A model generated the notes under the pieces. That model was not told the origin of the DNA. It made no database searches and worked only from the letters and a program-made list of their open reading frames with translations. From positions 159,961 through 223,960 of the forward strand of contig NZ_QRZF01000009.1 in the NCBI RefSeq assembly GCF_003464595.1: 64,000 nucleotides of DNA. The letters run 5' to 3'. This DNA is from Bacteroides intestinalis (lineage in GTDB: Bacteria; Bacteroidota; Bacteroidia; Bacteroidales; Bacteroidaceae). A program made the position numbers and the translations under genes. Numbering within the stretch: position 1 is the stretch's first letter; every line of letters starts with the position of its first letter. This document shows positions 44,445 through 54,054 of the stretch, in pieces.

Positions 44445-44576
44445 TAACGAATATTATTAGTAGATAATCAAGATACATTATTATATATAGAAAAAGGAAG
44501 GAAGATATAAGGGCAAGGATTGCTTGCTTTTGAAAAGGAATCAAATACATTCAGCCATGAATGTAAGTTCATTGTA

Positions 44577-44653
44577 AGAAACAAAGTGTTTCATGATTTG
44601 GAACGAAAAGTTTCATCGCTCGGAACTAATGGTTTCAAACAATGAAACTTCTT
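44577..44653. repeat. 11/22-nt alternating inverted array, GTTTC/GGAAC type
   Basis: Successive 11-mers from 44577 are AGAAACAAAGT, GTTTCATGATT, TGGAACGAAAA, GTTTCATCGCT, CGGAACTAATG, GTTTCAAACAA and TGAAACTTCTT. GTTTC recurs at 44588, 44610 and 44632 (period 22), with its near reverse complement 11 nt later each time. Weaker ATTC/GAAT/GTTC units extend left to about 44544. It sits in the 343-nt gap between blaI and the end of nhaA; the rest of the gap is AT-rich with no ORF. Confidence 0.85.
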
Positions 44654-44687
44654 TTGCAATACGAAGAGATAAGTTTCGTGCCCTTAT

Positions 44688-46007
44688 TTATGCTTTCTTT
44701 TTCTTCGGTAATACCTGATTCAATACTACATATCCCAGTATTCCGGCAATAATTGTCCCACATAGTACACCAAATTTAGCTTGATTCAGCAATTCCGGAT
44801 AATCACCGGAGAAAGAAAGATTAGCAATGAATAATGATACTGTAAATCCAATGCCACCCAGCAGCGATACTCCTGCAATATTCTTCCAGTTCATACCTTC
44901 GGGCATACGGGCAAGTCCGCTTTTGATAGTCAACCAAGTGAAAAGATAAATTCCCAGGAATTTACCCAAAAGAAGACCTAATCCGACAGCAAGCCCTACA
45001 TTTCCTATAACTTCTCCACCACCGCCAAGAACCACTCCCGCATTAGCAAAAGCAAATAAAGGGAGAATAATAAAATTCACAACTCCATGCAGATTATCCT
45101 CCAAAGATTGTAAAGGGCTTATCACACGATCCGAAGCTCGCTCCACCTGCTTCAATGTAGCAATCTGTTCATTTGTCAATACGATATTATCAGACTGTAC
45201 CATCGGAAAAGAACTGACGATAGCCCGGATGCGCCGTATATATTTACCTGCATCCAAACGCGGGCGGGCAGGTATAACAAATGCTAGTATTACACCGGAT
45301 ATTGTACTATGAATACCAGATTGCAAGAATAAATACCAAATAATAATACCGAAGAAAAGAAAGAATATCTTCTGCGTCATACCAAACTTTCCCATATAAT
45401 ATAAGAATGCATAAAGTATGGCGGCTATAATCAAATAACCGTAAGCAACTTCGGAACTATAAAAAATGGCAATCACCAAAATACCACCAATATCATCTAC
45501 TACAGCAAAAGCAGTCAGGAAAATCTTCAGGCTTAATGGTACGCGTTTACCAAGTAAACTAAGCACTCCCAATGAAAAAGCAATGTCAGTAGCCATAGGA
45601 ATAGCCATACCCTGCGTTTCAGGAGTACCGGGGGTTACTAAAAGAAAATAAACCATAACCGGAAGTATCATTCCCCCGCATGCTGCAATAAATGGTAGAA
45701 TTGCTTTTCGGAAAGAAGACAATTCGCCAACCAATAGTTCACGTTTTATCTCTAATCCTACAGCCAGAAAGAAGATCGTCATCAAACAATCATTGATAAA
45801 CTCGATCATCGTAAGATTATGACCGCCATGCGAAAGCAGATTAAAATCGCCTATACGCAAATGCAACTCCTGCGACAGGAAACTCTGATACACAGGAGCT
45901 AATGAAGAATTGGCAACAATAGCTGCCAGAATAGCCGTCAGGAATAATAAAATACTCGCCACTACATTCAGTGCCGAAAAGTTTTTCACAGTACGTAGAA
46001 TAATCAT
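44688..46007 (-). CDS. nhaA: Na+/H+ antiporter NhaA
   Basis: This inner-membrane antiporter exports Na+ for H+ and keeps the cytoplasm neutral. Ion-binding aspartates correspond to Asp141 (MATDIAFSLG) and the pair Asp171-Asp172 (FAVVDDIGGILV). Twelve hydrophobic segments are visible, and the 439-aa length is normal, with a short cytoplasmic insert (about 240-290). It follows a second antiporter gene by 53 nt on the same strand and is probably in its operon. Confidence 0.95.
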   Translation of the reverse strand: MIILRTVKNFSALNVVASILLFLTAILAAIVANSSLAPVYQSFLSQELHLRIGDFNLLSHGGHNLTMIEFINDCLMTIFFLAVGLEIKRELLVGELSSFRKAILPFIAACGGMILPVMVYFLLVTPGTPETQGMAIPMATDIAFSLGVLSLLGKRVPLSLKIFLTAFAVVDDIGGILVIAIFYSSEVAYGYLIIAAILYAFLYYMGKFGMTQKIFFLFFGIIIWYLFLQSGIHSTISGVILAFVIPARPRLDAGKYIRRIRAIVSSFPMVQSDNIVLTNEQIATLKQVERASDRVISPLQSLEDNLHGVVNFIILPLFAFANAGVVLGGGGEVIGNVGLAVGLGLLLGKFLGIYLFTWLTIKSGLARMPEGMNWKNIAGVSLLGGIGFTVSLFIANLSFSGDYPELLNQAKFGVLCGTIIAGILGYVVLNQVLPKKKKA

Positions 46008-46051
46008 ATGTTCGATTTAAGTATTAGATTTCCAAAAGGATGTCCGGCGCT

Positions 46052-46082
46052 GTTAATGAGCTATTCCTGATAGCTCATTAAC
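46052..46082. repeat. Perfect 13-bp hairpin at the antiporter stop codon
   Basis: GTTAATGAGCTAT pairs with ATAGCTCATTAAC around TCCTG. It overlaps the last codons of the gene at 46061. No T-run follows on the minus strand, so it may stabilise or attenuate mRNA rather than terminate it. Confidence 0.7.
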
Positions 46083-47236
46083 GCTAATTTTTTAACCCAG
46101 AGTACAAATATACCTGTTAATATTAAATTTAACACAATAGTAAGTACAGAAATTACTAATGCAGGACCACCCAGATTGTAACCCAATGCAATAAAAATAA
46201 CTCCTGCCCCTACTTCACCACGAGTAAACATAGCAATGGAAAGTGCCAGACGTTCACTCAACTTACGATCACGATAGAAGAATACCGGAAATAACTTACC
46301 GACATTGGAAAGTAACGATACAATAACCACATGTACAATAATTAGTGCCCAAGGCATCATTTCCTGTGAACCTGTTATAGAGGCCAGCCCTATATCGCCG
46401 GGAAGGCTGATTCCCTGAAGCGGAGGCATACTCATACCTACCAGGAACATAAAGATAAATGAAATACCTGTCGAAGCTTTACGTTCCCAGGCCGTATCAA
46501 TATCTTTATGCTTCATGACCATACCCAGAACGAATGCCGGAAGCAATACCTCAATATGAATGCTGGCATCTTCGCCATATAAGTTCTTGGTAATAAGATA
46601 AAGCGATTGAGTGGCGGCAAATACCAGAACGGAATAAAATAGAATGGCTTTCCAATCCTGTCGCATATTGTATTTACTCAGTTTCTTCCAACCGAAGGAA
46701 AGCAATAGAAAGACAATAAGGATAATAACCAGCAACTGCCAGCGCGGTCCGATCATCATTATTTGCAAAGGAATCATTAAAAGGATGGTATCCAAATCAT
46801 CAAATATGGCCAGCACCTGAATCTTCTTGTAGATCCAGCTGGACTTCAGTCCAATAGCAGCCAACATAGTGAACAATATACCTGCAGAAGTAGGAGCTGC
46901 AAAACGACTCAGTAACAAGTTTTCTTTCCAAGCCTCCCAACTATTCCAGTATTCCGGTGGAAGTAAAACGAAAATATAATAAATAGCAATCAGAAACCAA
47001 GGCATGGCTGCTGTAGCCATTGCGACAAAATAATCTTTTGCGTATGTTTGCCATCGGGACTTGTCCACCTCGAATTCACGTCCCACATTAATCATAATGA
47101 AGCCCAGACAAATATACAACAACACATTAGATACAGTTTTCACCGTACCATAATCACTTCCTGACCATGCAGGCAGATACTGCGCTATAAAGAGACCTAC
47201 CACCAGGAAGGCCGAAAACAATAGAACTTTTCTCAT
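46061..47236 (-). CDS. Monovalent cation:proton antiporter, CPA family
   Basis: This integral membrane protein has 11-12 hydrophobic segments. IFDDLDTILLMIPLQIMM carries the Asp pair typical of the ion site in CPA exchangers, and MFTRGEVGAGVIF is a conserved late helix. It lacks the C-terminal TrkA-N/RCK domain of KefB/C. The transported ion is not known; Na+ is favoured because nhaA follows. The length is 391 aa. Confidence 0.85.
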   Translation of the reverse strand: MRKVLLFSAFLVVGLFIAQYLPAWSGSDYGTVKTVSNVLLYICLGFIMINVGREFEVDKSRWQTYAKDYFVAMATAAMPWFLIAIYYIFVLLPPEYWNSWEAWKENLLLSRFAAPTSAGILFTMLAAIGLKSSWIYKKIQVLAIFDDLDTILLMIPLQIMMIGPRWQLLVIILIVFLLLSFGWKKLSKYNMRQDWKAILFYSVLVFAATQSLYLITKNLYGEDASIHIEVLLPAFVLGMVMKHKDIDTAWERKASTGISFIFMFLVGMSMPPLQGISLPGDIGLASITGSQEMMPWALIIVHVVIVSLLSNVGKLFPVFFYRDRKLSERLALSIAMFTRGEVGAGVIFIALGYNLGGPALVISVLTIVLNLILTGIFVLWVKKLALMSYQE

Positions 47237-47340
47237 TTATTATTAGTTAGAAATTTCAAAACAAAGGGATTGTCAAGACAGTCCTACAGAAAGAGAACAA
47301 TCCCCGGACTAATATGAATCAGCTTTTATGCTTTTTTATA

Positions 47341-49122
47341 TTAATCTAATTTCAACACCGCAAGGAACGCTTTCTGCGGCACTTCAACATTACCAATCTG
47401 CTTCATACGCTTCTTTCCTTTTTTCTGCTTCTCCAGCAACTTTCTTTTACGACTGACGTCACCACCGTAACACTTTGCCGTCACATCTTTGCGCACCGCT
47501 TTAATCGTCTCACGAGAAATGATTTTAGCTCCAATAGCTGCCTGGATAGCAATGTCAAATTGCTGTCTCGGAATCAGGTCTTTCAGTTTCTCGCACATGC
47601 GGTGTCCCAAATCATACGCATTGTCGAAATGTGTCAGTGTCGAAAGAGCATCTACCGGTTCGCCGTTCAGCAAGATATCCAGTTTTATTAGCTTGGATGG
47701 GCGGAAACCGCTGGCATGATAATCAAAAGAGGCATATCCTTTCGAGATACTTTTTAGTTTATCATAAAAGTCAATAACAATTTCTCCCAAAGGCATATCA
47801 TAATAGATTTCCACACGATTACCGGAAATATATTCCTGTTTTACCAGTTCACCGCGTTTGCCCAGACACAATGTCATGATAGGGCCGATATAATCTGTAG
47901 TTGTAATAACAGAAGCACGAATATAAGGCTCTTCAATACGATCTATCAAAGTAGGATCGGGCATGCTTCCAGGGTTATGCACCTCTGTCATATGACCTTG
48001 TTTATCGTAGATATTATAAGAAACGTTCGGTACAGTAGTTATCACGTTCATGTCAAATTCACGGTCAAGTCGCTCCTGTACAATTTCCATATGCAATAAT
48101 CCAAGGAAACCACAACGGAATCCAAAGCCCAGCGCCAATGAGGATTCAGGCTGGAAGGTCAGGGATGCATCATTCAATTGCAGTTTCTCCAAAGAAGAGC
48201 GCAAATCCTCAAAGTCTTCCGCTTCAATAGGATATACACCGGCAAAAACCATCGGCTTCACTTCCTCAAAACCTGCAATGGCTTCTTTGCACGGACGGGC
48301 AATGTGAGTAATCGTATCTCCCACTTTTACCTCTTTAGAGGTTTTAATACCGGAAATAATGTATCCCACGTCACCTGTACGCAGTTCCTGACGTGCCACC
48401 ATTTCCATCTTGAGCACACCGATCTCATCAGCATCATATTCTTTACCGGTATTGAAGAATTTCACCTTATCTCCCTTACGGATCACACCGTTTACAATCT
48501 TGAAGTAAGCGATAATACCACGGAAAGAATTGAATACAGAGTCAAAAATCAAAGCCTGCAACGGTGCTTCTTCATCACCTTCGGGGTGAGGAATACGCTC
48601 GATAACCGCAGCCAAAATTTCTTCTACCCCCATACCCGTCTTACCGGAAGCACGTATAATCTCACTACGCTTGCAGCCAAGCAACTCTACGATTTCATCC
48701 TCTACCTCTTCAGGCATGGCGCTCGCCATATCACACTTATTGATGACCGGAATAATTTCCAGATCATGCTCGATTGCCATATAAAGATTAGAGATTGTTT
48801 GTGCCTGTACACCTTGCGAGGCATCTACAATCAGCAATGCACCTTCACAAGCAGCAATAGAACGGGAAACTTCATACGAAAAGTCTACGTGTCCCGGAGT
48901 ATCAATCAGATTCAGAATATACTTTTCACCTTTGTACATATACTCCATCTGAATAGCATGGCTCTTAATGGTGATACCCCTCTCCTTTTCCAGATCCATA
49001 TCGTCCAGCATCTGTCCTCCGGTCACCTGTATAGTATTGGTAAATTCAAGCAGACGGTCAGCTAAAGTAGACTTACCATGATCAATGTGGGCAATAATGC
49101 AAAAGTTACGTATATTCTTCAT
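47341..49122 (-). CDS. lepA: Elongation factor 4 (LepA)
   Basis: This ribosomal GTPase acts on stalled or mis-translocated ribosomes. GTP motifs are AHIDHGKST (G1), [12 protein letters not shown] (G3) and NKCD (G4). Domains II, III and V follow, and the LepA-specific C-terminal domain ends [24 protein letters not shown] (marked by [13 protein letters not shown]). The length of 593 aa is typical. An imperfect GGGATTGT/ACAATCCC hairpin (47266-47304) lies downstream and may be its terminator. Confidence 0.97.
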   Translation of the reverse strand: MKNIRNFCIIAHIDHGKSTLADRLLEFTNTIQVTGGQMLDDMDLEKERGITIKSHAIQMEYMYKGEKYILNLIDTPGHVDFSYEVSRSIAACEGALLIVDASQGVQAQTISNLYMAIEHDLEIIPVINKCDMASAMPEEVEDEIVELLGCKRSEIIRASGKTGMGVEEILAAVIERIPHPEGDEEAPLQALIFDSVFNSFRGIIAYFKIVNGVIRKGDKVKFFNTGKEYDADEIGVLKMEMVARQELRTGDVGYIISGIKTSKEVKVGDTITHIARPCKEAIAGFEEVKPMVFAGVYPIEAEDFEDLRSSLEKLQLNDASLTFQPESSLALGFGFRCGFLGLLHMEIVQERLDREFDMNVITTVPNVSYNIYDKQGHMTEVHNPGSMPDPTLIDRIEEPYIRASVITTTDYIGPIMTLCLGKRGELVKQEYISGNRVEIYYDMPLGEIVIDFYDKLKSISKGYASFDYHASGFRPSKLIKLDILLNGEPVDALSTLTHFDNAYDLGHRMCEKLKDLIPRQQFDIAIQAAIGAKIISRETIKAVRKDVTAKCYGGDVSRKRKLLEKQKKGKKRMKQIGNVEVPQKAFLAVLKLD

Positions 49123-49151
49123 CTTCTATAATTATCTATTAAATGCGGGCG

Positions 49152-49159
49152 CAAAGATA
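49152..49159 (-). promoter_or_regulatory. -7 box of lepA
   Basis: TATCTTTG on the minus strand, 29 nt before the ATG. Confidence 0.65.
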
Positions 49160-49284
49160 ATGAAAAAGATGAGGTTTTGAAAGTGATTTATTCAATATCC
49201 GAAGTTGTAAATGTCTATATATCCTAAAACTATTCCATCATTCTACTGTTATGTATGGACAATAACCTAAACCACATAACTGAA

Positions 49285-50220
49285 ATGAAAAAATTTGTTA
49301 TTCTAGCATTCTCCTTATTATTACTTGCCGGATGTTCCAAAAATGAAATAATCATTTATGAATCATCTCCCGGAAGCAATGGTTCGGACAACGGACAACC
49401 CTCACAAAATGAGAATGCTCTCATCACATTCTCCGCTTCAGTCGAAAGTCGTACTATAACCAGATCCATGTCTCCCATGCCCAAAGGATTAATAAGCCAG
49501 ATATATGCTTTTGAAACAACAGACAGGAATCTCGATGACCCATTTGCAGAAGGTTTATATTCAACAGTGTCCACAGGTACATTAACGGGAGTGAAAGGAT
49601 ACAAGATGTATTTGAGTAACGGCTCTTATAATATGTATGCATTTTCAGAGAACTCATCTACTTATCCACCAACTCTAATAGACGGAACATCAGCTCCTCT
49701 AAAAAATGGTATCGATTATCTGTGGTGGGAAAATCTGGGCCAAGACATTATGACTTCACAAATTCACATGCCCATCGTATTCCAGCATGTAGCTACTCAA
49801 GTCGTAGTCGATTTGTCTGCCGGCGATGGATTGCAATTGGACAGTCTGATTTCAGCAAGTATACTCCCGCCTACCCCGGGTGCCAGTCTCGATTTGCAAA
49901 CTGGAATTATAGAATCAACCTATACCTACGATACCACTCCTCTCACTATGGGTAAAAATGGATTTCTCACTCAAGCCATTGTTTTACCGACAAAAGCCAC
50001 CACCCCTATGTCCTTGACATTAAAGGTCTTGGCAGACGGAGAAACAACTCCACGTACCTACACTGTAGGTATCCCCATTCCAGGTAAATTGGCAGGAGGA
50101 TTTTCTTATGTCTTTAGCGCCATTATAGACGGGAATTCCGTCTCGTTCCCCAATGTCAGCATAAAAGACTGGACCGAAATAGACGAATCCGGTAACCCAC
50201 TTTATCCGACACAGAAATAA
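49285..50220 (+). CDS. Fimbrillin-family (Mfa-like) lipoprotein
   Basis: The signal ends LLLLAGC, with Cys17 as the lipidation site. The mature protein is beta-rich and has the fimbrillin hallmarks: an early ITFSASVESRTITR segment with an RTITRS-type possible maturation site, VFQHVATQVVVDL in the middle and GKLAGGFSYVFSAII near the end. Fimbrillins form type V pili or surface decorations in Bacteroidales. It stands alone, without Mfa2- or tip-type partners. The ATG at 49285 is chosen because it starts the signal peptide. Confidence 0.85.
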   Translation: MKKFVILAFSLLLLAGCSKNEIIIYESSPGSNGSDNGQPSQNENALITFSASVESRTITRSMSPMPKGLISQIYAFETTDRNLDDPFAEGLYSTVSTGTLTGVKGYKMYLSNGSYNMYAFSENSSTYPPTLIDGTSAPLKNGIDYLWWENLGQDIMTSQIHMPIVFQHVATQVVVDLSAGDGLQLDSLISASILPPTPGASLDLQTGIIESTYTYDTTPLTMGKNGFLTQAIVLPTKATTPMSLTLKVLADGETTPRTYTVGIPIPGKLAGGFSYVFSAIIDGNSVSFPNVSIKDWTEIDESGNPLYPTQK

Positions 50221-50267
50221 TTGAAGTAACTCTTACATCACCAGAATACAACAACAAAGTAGAAAAT

Positions 50268-50912
50268 ATGGAAACTCCAATATCCGAAATCAGAAGAGAA
50301 TACAGCAAAGGCAAGCTGACACAATGCACTATCCATGACAATCCATTTGAGCAATTCGTGGAATGGCTGGATGACGCTATCATTCACAAAGAAGATGAAC
50401 CCACCGCTATGATAATAGCAACAGTTTCAGCTGAAGGACACCCCTCCACGCGCACCGTTTTGTTGAAAGGGGTAGAAAACAACCAATTTATATTCTTTAC
50501 TAATTACGAAAGCCGAAAGGGAAAACAATTAGCTGGCAACCCATATATTTCCCTTTCTTTTGTATGGCACAAATTGGAAAGACAGGTACACATTGAAGGC
50601 AAAGCCGAAAAATGCCCCGACAAAGTTTCGGATACTTACTTTGCCACCAGGCCATATAAAAGCAAGATAGGTGCAAGAATATCTCCACAAAGCCGGGTGA
50701 TAAGCAGCCGTATGGAGATTATGCGAGCCTTCGTAAAAGAAGTCTTCAAACTGGCAGGCCGCGATATTAAACGTCCCGATAATTGGGGTGGTTTTGCTGT
50801 AACCCCTACCCGCTTCGAATTTTGGCAAGGGCGGGAAAACCGTCTGCACGACCGCATCCAATATATACTTCAGAAAGATGGCAACTGGATACAGGAAAGA
50901 CTAGCTCCTTAA
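50268..50912 (+). CDS. pdxH: Pyridoxine/pyridoxamine 5'-phosphate oxidase
   Basis: This FMN enzyme oxidises PNP or PMP to PLP with oxygen. Signatures are TRTVLLKGVENNQFIFFTNYESRKGKQLAGNP (marked by RTVLLKGVENNQF), FVWHKLERQVHIEG and the C-terminal WGGFAVTPTRFEFWQGRENRLHDR active-site segment (FEFWQGRENRLHDR). The length of 214 aa is normal. It is interesting in an anaerobe because the reaction needs oxygen, yet the gene is common in Bacteroides. Confidence 0.95.
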   Translation: METPISEIRREYSKGKLTQCTIHDNPFEQFVEWLDDAIIHKEDEPTAMIIATVSAEGHPSTRTVLLKGVENNQFIFFTNYESRKGKQLAGNPYISLSFVWHKLERQVHIEGKAEKCPDKVSDTYFATRPYKSKIGARISPQSRVISSRMEIMRAFVKEVFKLAGRDIKRPDNWGGFAVTPTRFEFWQGRENRLHDRIQYILQKDGNWIQERLAP

Positions 50913-50941
50913 ACATCCTTCACTGATGAAATATAGTATAT

Positions 50942-50987
50942 AAAAAGAAGCGTTGATAACATATAAATGTATCAACGCTTCTTTTTA
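50942..50987 (+). terminator. Terminator of pdxH
   Basis: AAAAAGAAGCGTTGATA pairs with TATCAACGCTTCTTTTT around an 11-nt loop. It also gives a T tail on the minus strand and can serve the opposite small gene. Confidence 0.9.
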
Positions 50988-51010
50988 TAAGATAAATGTC
51001 AATCTCTCTC

Positions 51011-51211
51011 TTAAACCAACTTGACAAACAGTTCACCTTCTACTTCCTGAGTAGAGATTTTGTCTTCTCTCAACAACCAGCCAAGACCCAAGAACAAATC
51101 TTTGTCTACCAACTTAGTTGCCTTCTTGATTTGTTTAGCAGTTAAACCTTCAGTCTCATTCAGAGCACTCCAAATTTTTCCTGCAGTTTCACCAGCTTTT
51201 TCTTTTAACAT
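51011..51211 (-). CDS. Small winged-helix protein (DUF2582 family)
   Basis: This 66-residue protein consists of one winged-helix domain (GKIWSALNETEGLTAKQIKK, then DKDLFLGLGWLLREDKI). It is common in Bacteroidales and presumed to bind nucleic acid. No function is known. It has its own TATCTTTG promoter and is monocistronic. Confidence 0.88.
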   Translation of the reverse strand: MLKEKAGETAGKIWSALNETEGLTAKQIKKATKLVDKDLFLGLGWLLREDKISTQEVEGELFVKLV

Positions 51212-51286
51212 TTTCTTCTTGTTTTTAGTTATACATGCTTTAATCCAACTTCTCTCATTGATGAGGTTCAGATTTTATTTCAGCGG

Positions 51287-51294
51287 CAAAGATA
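51287..51294 (-). promoter_or_regulatory. -7 box of the small winged-helix gene
   Basis: TATCTTTG on the minus strand, 75 nt before the ATG. Confidence 0.6.
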
Positions 51295-51399
51295 GTTATA
51301 TTTATGTTATATAACACATTATTCTCTGTTTTTTTATGTTATATGTCATAAAAAGAGCATTTTTTCAGCAGGTCAGACCAAAAATATGACCTGTTTATA

Positions 51400-51861
51400 T
51401 CAAACAGACGGTCTGTTTTCAAGATATTCCGCCCAGATACGGGCAGCTTCTTCTACCATCCTGGCACACGGACGTTTAGCATAATATTGTTCGGTACGTT
51501 CTTCGGGGGTAGACACTCCTTCCGGTTTCTTCAGCCCTAATAGTTCAGCACAAATTGTAGAACCGTTCCGTTTCTTAAACTCAGCAGCCAACTCCTGAAC
51601 TACGGCATAATTAGCACCTTTTCCTTCACGATCCTTGGGATCAGTTGCACCAGTCTCCAGCCCTGCAAGTAAAAACATACCGCATGCAGCTCCACAAGTC
51701 TGACGCATACGGCCAATACCTCCACCAAAAGAAGCTGCCATACGCGCTGCCTGTTCCTGTGTAAACCCATACATATCAGCAAAAGCAAGTACTACAGACT
51801 GAGAACAATTATAACCACTTTTAAAAAAATCTACTGCTTTTTCTATCCTTTCTTCAAACAT
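51400..51861 (-). CDS. C_GCAxxG_C_C family putative redox protein
   Basis: The 153-residue protein has the family's cysteine pattern: NCSQSVV, then TCGAACGMFLLAG and later single Cys residues (TICAELL, RPCARMV). Conserved cysteines suggest metal or cluster binding or a redox role; the function is not established. The ATG at 51861 follows a strong GGAGGAACG ribosome-binding site. The frame extends to 51909 inside xth, but that is unlikely to be used. It is the last gene of an mntH-xth operon. Confidence 0.9.
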   Translation of the reverse strand: MFEERIEKAVDFFKSGYNCSQSVVLAFADMYGFTQEQAARMAASFGGGIGRMRQTCGAACGMFLLAGLETGATDPKDREGKGANYAVVQELAAEFKKRNGSTICAELLGLKKPEGVSTPEERTEQYYAKRPCARMVEEAARIWAEYLENRPSV

Positions 51862-51878
51862 CGTTCCTCCCCTTCCTC

Positions 51879-52643
51879 TTATCCTTCTATATCCAACAGC
51901 ATGGGGCAATGATCAGAATGTACAGCATCATTCAATATACGCGCATCTCTCAGCAACGGGCGAACCGGCTCAGTCACCATACAATAGTCAATACGCCATC
52001 CTTTATTCTTTGCACGGGAATTAAAGCGGTAACTCCACCACGTATATTCCTGTTGTTCGGGATGCAGCAAGCGGAAAGTATCAATAAAGCCGGCATTCAG
52101 AAAACGCGTCATCCATTCCCGCTCTTCAGGCAAGAAACCACTATTTGTGGCATTCCGAATAGGATCATGGATATCTATCGGTTCATGACAAATGTTATAG
52201 TCACCACAAAGAATCAGTTTCGGACGCGATTTTCGTAATTCCGTCACATATTCCTGGAACTTCTCCAACCACACCATCTTGAATGCCTGGCGTTCGTCAC
52301 CACTCGTTCCCGAAGGATGATAAACACTCACAACAGATATATCGCCAAAATCGGCACGGATAAAGCGGCCTTCATTGTCATATTCTTCCATGCCCATACC
52401 ATATTCCACATGGTCCGGTTCCTGCTTGGTCAAAATGGCAACTCCACTATAGCCTTTCTTCTGTGCAGAATAAAGATAATGCTTGTATCCCAATGCACTC
52501 AGTGCTTCTTCCGGATATTGATCCGGTTGCAATTTGGTTTCCTGAATGCATACTACATCAGCTTGTTCCTGTTCCAGCCATTCCGGCAAACCCTTGCCAA
52601 CAGCTGCACGCAGCCCATTCACATTATATGTAATAATCTTCAT
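51879..52643 (-). CDS. xth: Exodeoxyribonuclease III (AP endonuclease)
   Basis: It cuts at abasic sites and trims 3' ends in base-excision repair. Catalytic motifs are ITYNVNGLRAA, Glu35 in CIQETKL, GDYNICHEPID (Asp-Asn) and the final SDHCPMLL (Asp-His). The length of 254 aa is typical. It lies 17 nt downstream of the mntH gene on the same strand. Confidence 0.95.
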   Translation of the reverse strand: MKIITYNVNGLRAAVGKGLPEWLEQEQADVVCIQETKLQPDQYPEEALSALGYKHYLYSAQKKGYSGVAILTKQEPDHVEYGMGMEEYDNEGRFIRADFGDISVVSVYHPSGTSGDERQAFKMVWLEKFQEYVTELRKSRPKLILCGDYNICHEPIDIHDPIRNATNSGFLPEEREWMTRFLNAGFIDTFRLLHPEQQEYTWWSYRFNSRAKNKGWRIDYCMVTEPVRPLLRDARILNDAVHSDHCPMLLDIEG

Positions 52644-52660
52644 ATGATTGTTTATTTGGT

Positions 52661-53923
52661 TTATACTAGTTCAGATATCAGCAACATAATATTCAATACG
52701 GTAACGATTCCCGCAATAGCATAGAGTACAAAACTACTCCACTTACTATTAACATACTGCCCCATTACTTTACGCGAAGACGTCAGTCCCACTTGCAGGA
52801 AAACAGTAAATGGCAACTGAATACTAAGCACCATTTGCGAAATCAACAATCCTTTGAAAGGATCACCGATGAAGAATATCAGCAACAACGCAATGCCCAA
52901 TGAAAGGATTACGCCCACCTGGGAGTGGCTATCCTTGATATGATAGGATTCTCCAAAGATACCGGCAAAAATAGAACCTGCCGCCATACCACTTGTAATG
53001 GTAGATGAAATACCTGCCATCAACAAAGCCAAGGCAAACACGACTGCAGCGCTGCTTCCAAGTAAAGGTTCCAACAAAGACTTTGCCTGTTGCAGTTCTT
53101 CAACCTGAATACCACTTTTAAAGAAAGTAGCAGCAGCCAGCAATATCATGGCACTATTGATAGCCCATCCCACAATCATGGAGAAAAGCGTATCAAACAG
53201 CTCATACTTCAAGACCTTACGAATAGAACTGTCATCTTGCTTATTATACTCATGGCTCTGTATTACTTCCGAATGCAGGAATAAATTATGTGGCATTACC
53301 ACTGCTCCCAGCACACTCATAATAATCAGCATACTTCCTTCCGGAAAAGCAGGTGTCACCCATCCTTCTACAGCCAATGGCCAGTCAATCTTCACCAGGA
53401 ACAACTCATAAATAAAGGATAACCCAATAACTGAAACAAACGCGATGATGGAACGTTCTATCTTCTTATATGAGTTCGTAAAAAGCATGATGACGACAAA
53501 AACGGTTGTCAATATGGCTCCCCATATAATGGGAATATCAAAAAGCATTTCCAGGGCAATTGCTCCTCCCAGTATCTCGGCAAGGGAAGTCGATATAGAT
53601 GCCAGCACCGCAGTACCCAGAATAGGACGGGAAACCCATTTAGGAGTATATTTCGTAGCAGCTTCCGACAAGCATAAACCTGTAACAATTCCCAAGTGAG
53701 CCACATTATGTTGCAATACAATCAACATGATCGTAGATAAAGTTACCACCCAAAGCAGGGAATATCCAAATTCGGAACCCGCCGCAAAATTAGAAGCCCA
53801 GTTTCCGGGATCAATAAAACCTACTGTAACAAGGAGTCCGGGACCAATATATTTAAAAACGTCCAGACCACCCAAATACCGCTTGTGGTCCCTACGTTTC
53901 AAGTCTTTCAGAATATTTTTCAT
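52661..53923 (-). CDS. Nramp-family divalent metal transporter (MntH-like)
   Basis: This proton-coupled importer of Mn2+ or Fe2+ has the DPGN motif in helix 1 (FIDPGNWASNFAAG) and MPHNLFLHSEVIQ in helix 6 as ion-binding sites, except that helix 6 does not show the canonical A-x-x-M-PH order in full. Eleven hydrophobic segments are visible and the length is 420 aa. It is the first gene of an operon with xth, a possible link between metal supply and repair of oxidative damage. Confidence 0.9.
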   Translation of the reverse strand: MKNILKDLKRRDHKRYLGGLDVFKYIGPGLLVTVGFIDPGNWASNFAAGSEFGYSLLWVVTLSTIMLIVLQHNVAHLGIVTGLCLSEAATKYTPKWVSRPILGTAVLASISTSLAEILGGAIALEMLFDIPIIWGAILTTVFVVIMLFTNSYKKIERSIIAFVSVIGLSFIYELFLVKIDWPLAVEGWVTPAFPEGSMLIIMSVLGAVVMPHNLFLHSEVIQSHEYNKQDDSSIRKVLKYELFDTLFSMIVGWAINSAMILLAAATFFKSGIQVEELQQAKSLLEPLLGSSAAVVFALALLMAGISSTITSGMAAGSIFAGIFGESYHIKDSHSQVGVILSLGIALLLIFFIGDPFKGLLISQMVLSIQLPFTVFLQVGLTSSRKVMGQYVNSKWSSFVLYAIAGIVTVLNIMLLISELV

Positions 53924-53994
53924 TGTTCGTTCTTTTTATGGCGTAAAATTACGAAATAATAACAAGCAAGCCACACTTTCTGTTCAAAAAAGAA

Positions 53995-54022
53995 GCCCCC
54001 GGCATTGTACAATACCGAGGGC
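53995..54022 (-). terminator. Terminator of the pheT-yebC-TSCPD operon
   Basis: GCCCTCGGTATT pairs imperfectly with AATGCCGGGGGC around GTAC on the minus strand, followed by TTCTTTTTT. Confidence 0.8.
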
Positions 54023-54054
54023 CAACCTATATTTTTTAAAGTACAGGGATTTAG

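Noticed and set aside
44577..44653. CRISPR-like array (regular repeats)
   Set aside because: Units are 11/22 nt with alternating inverted cores, no unique 30-nt spacers and no cas genes nearby.
48178..49065. 295-codon ORF antisense to lepA
   Set aside because: It lies entirely within a strongly conserved gene and its composition (His, Phe, Thr, Cys-rich) is typical of an antisense shadow.
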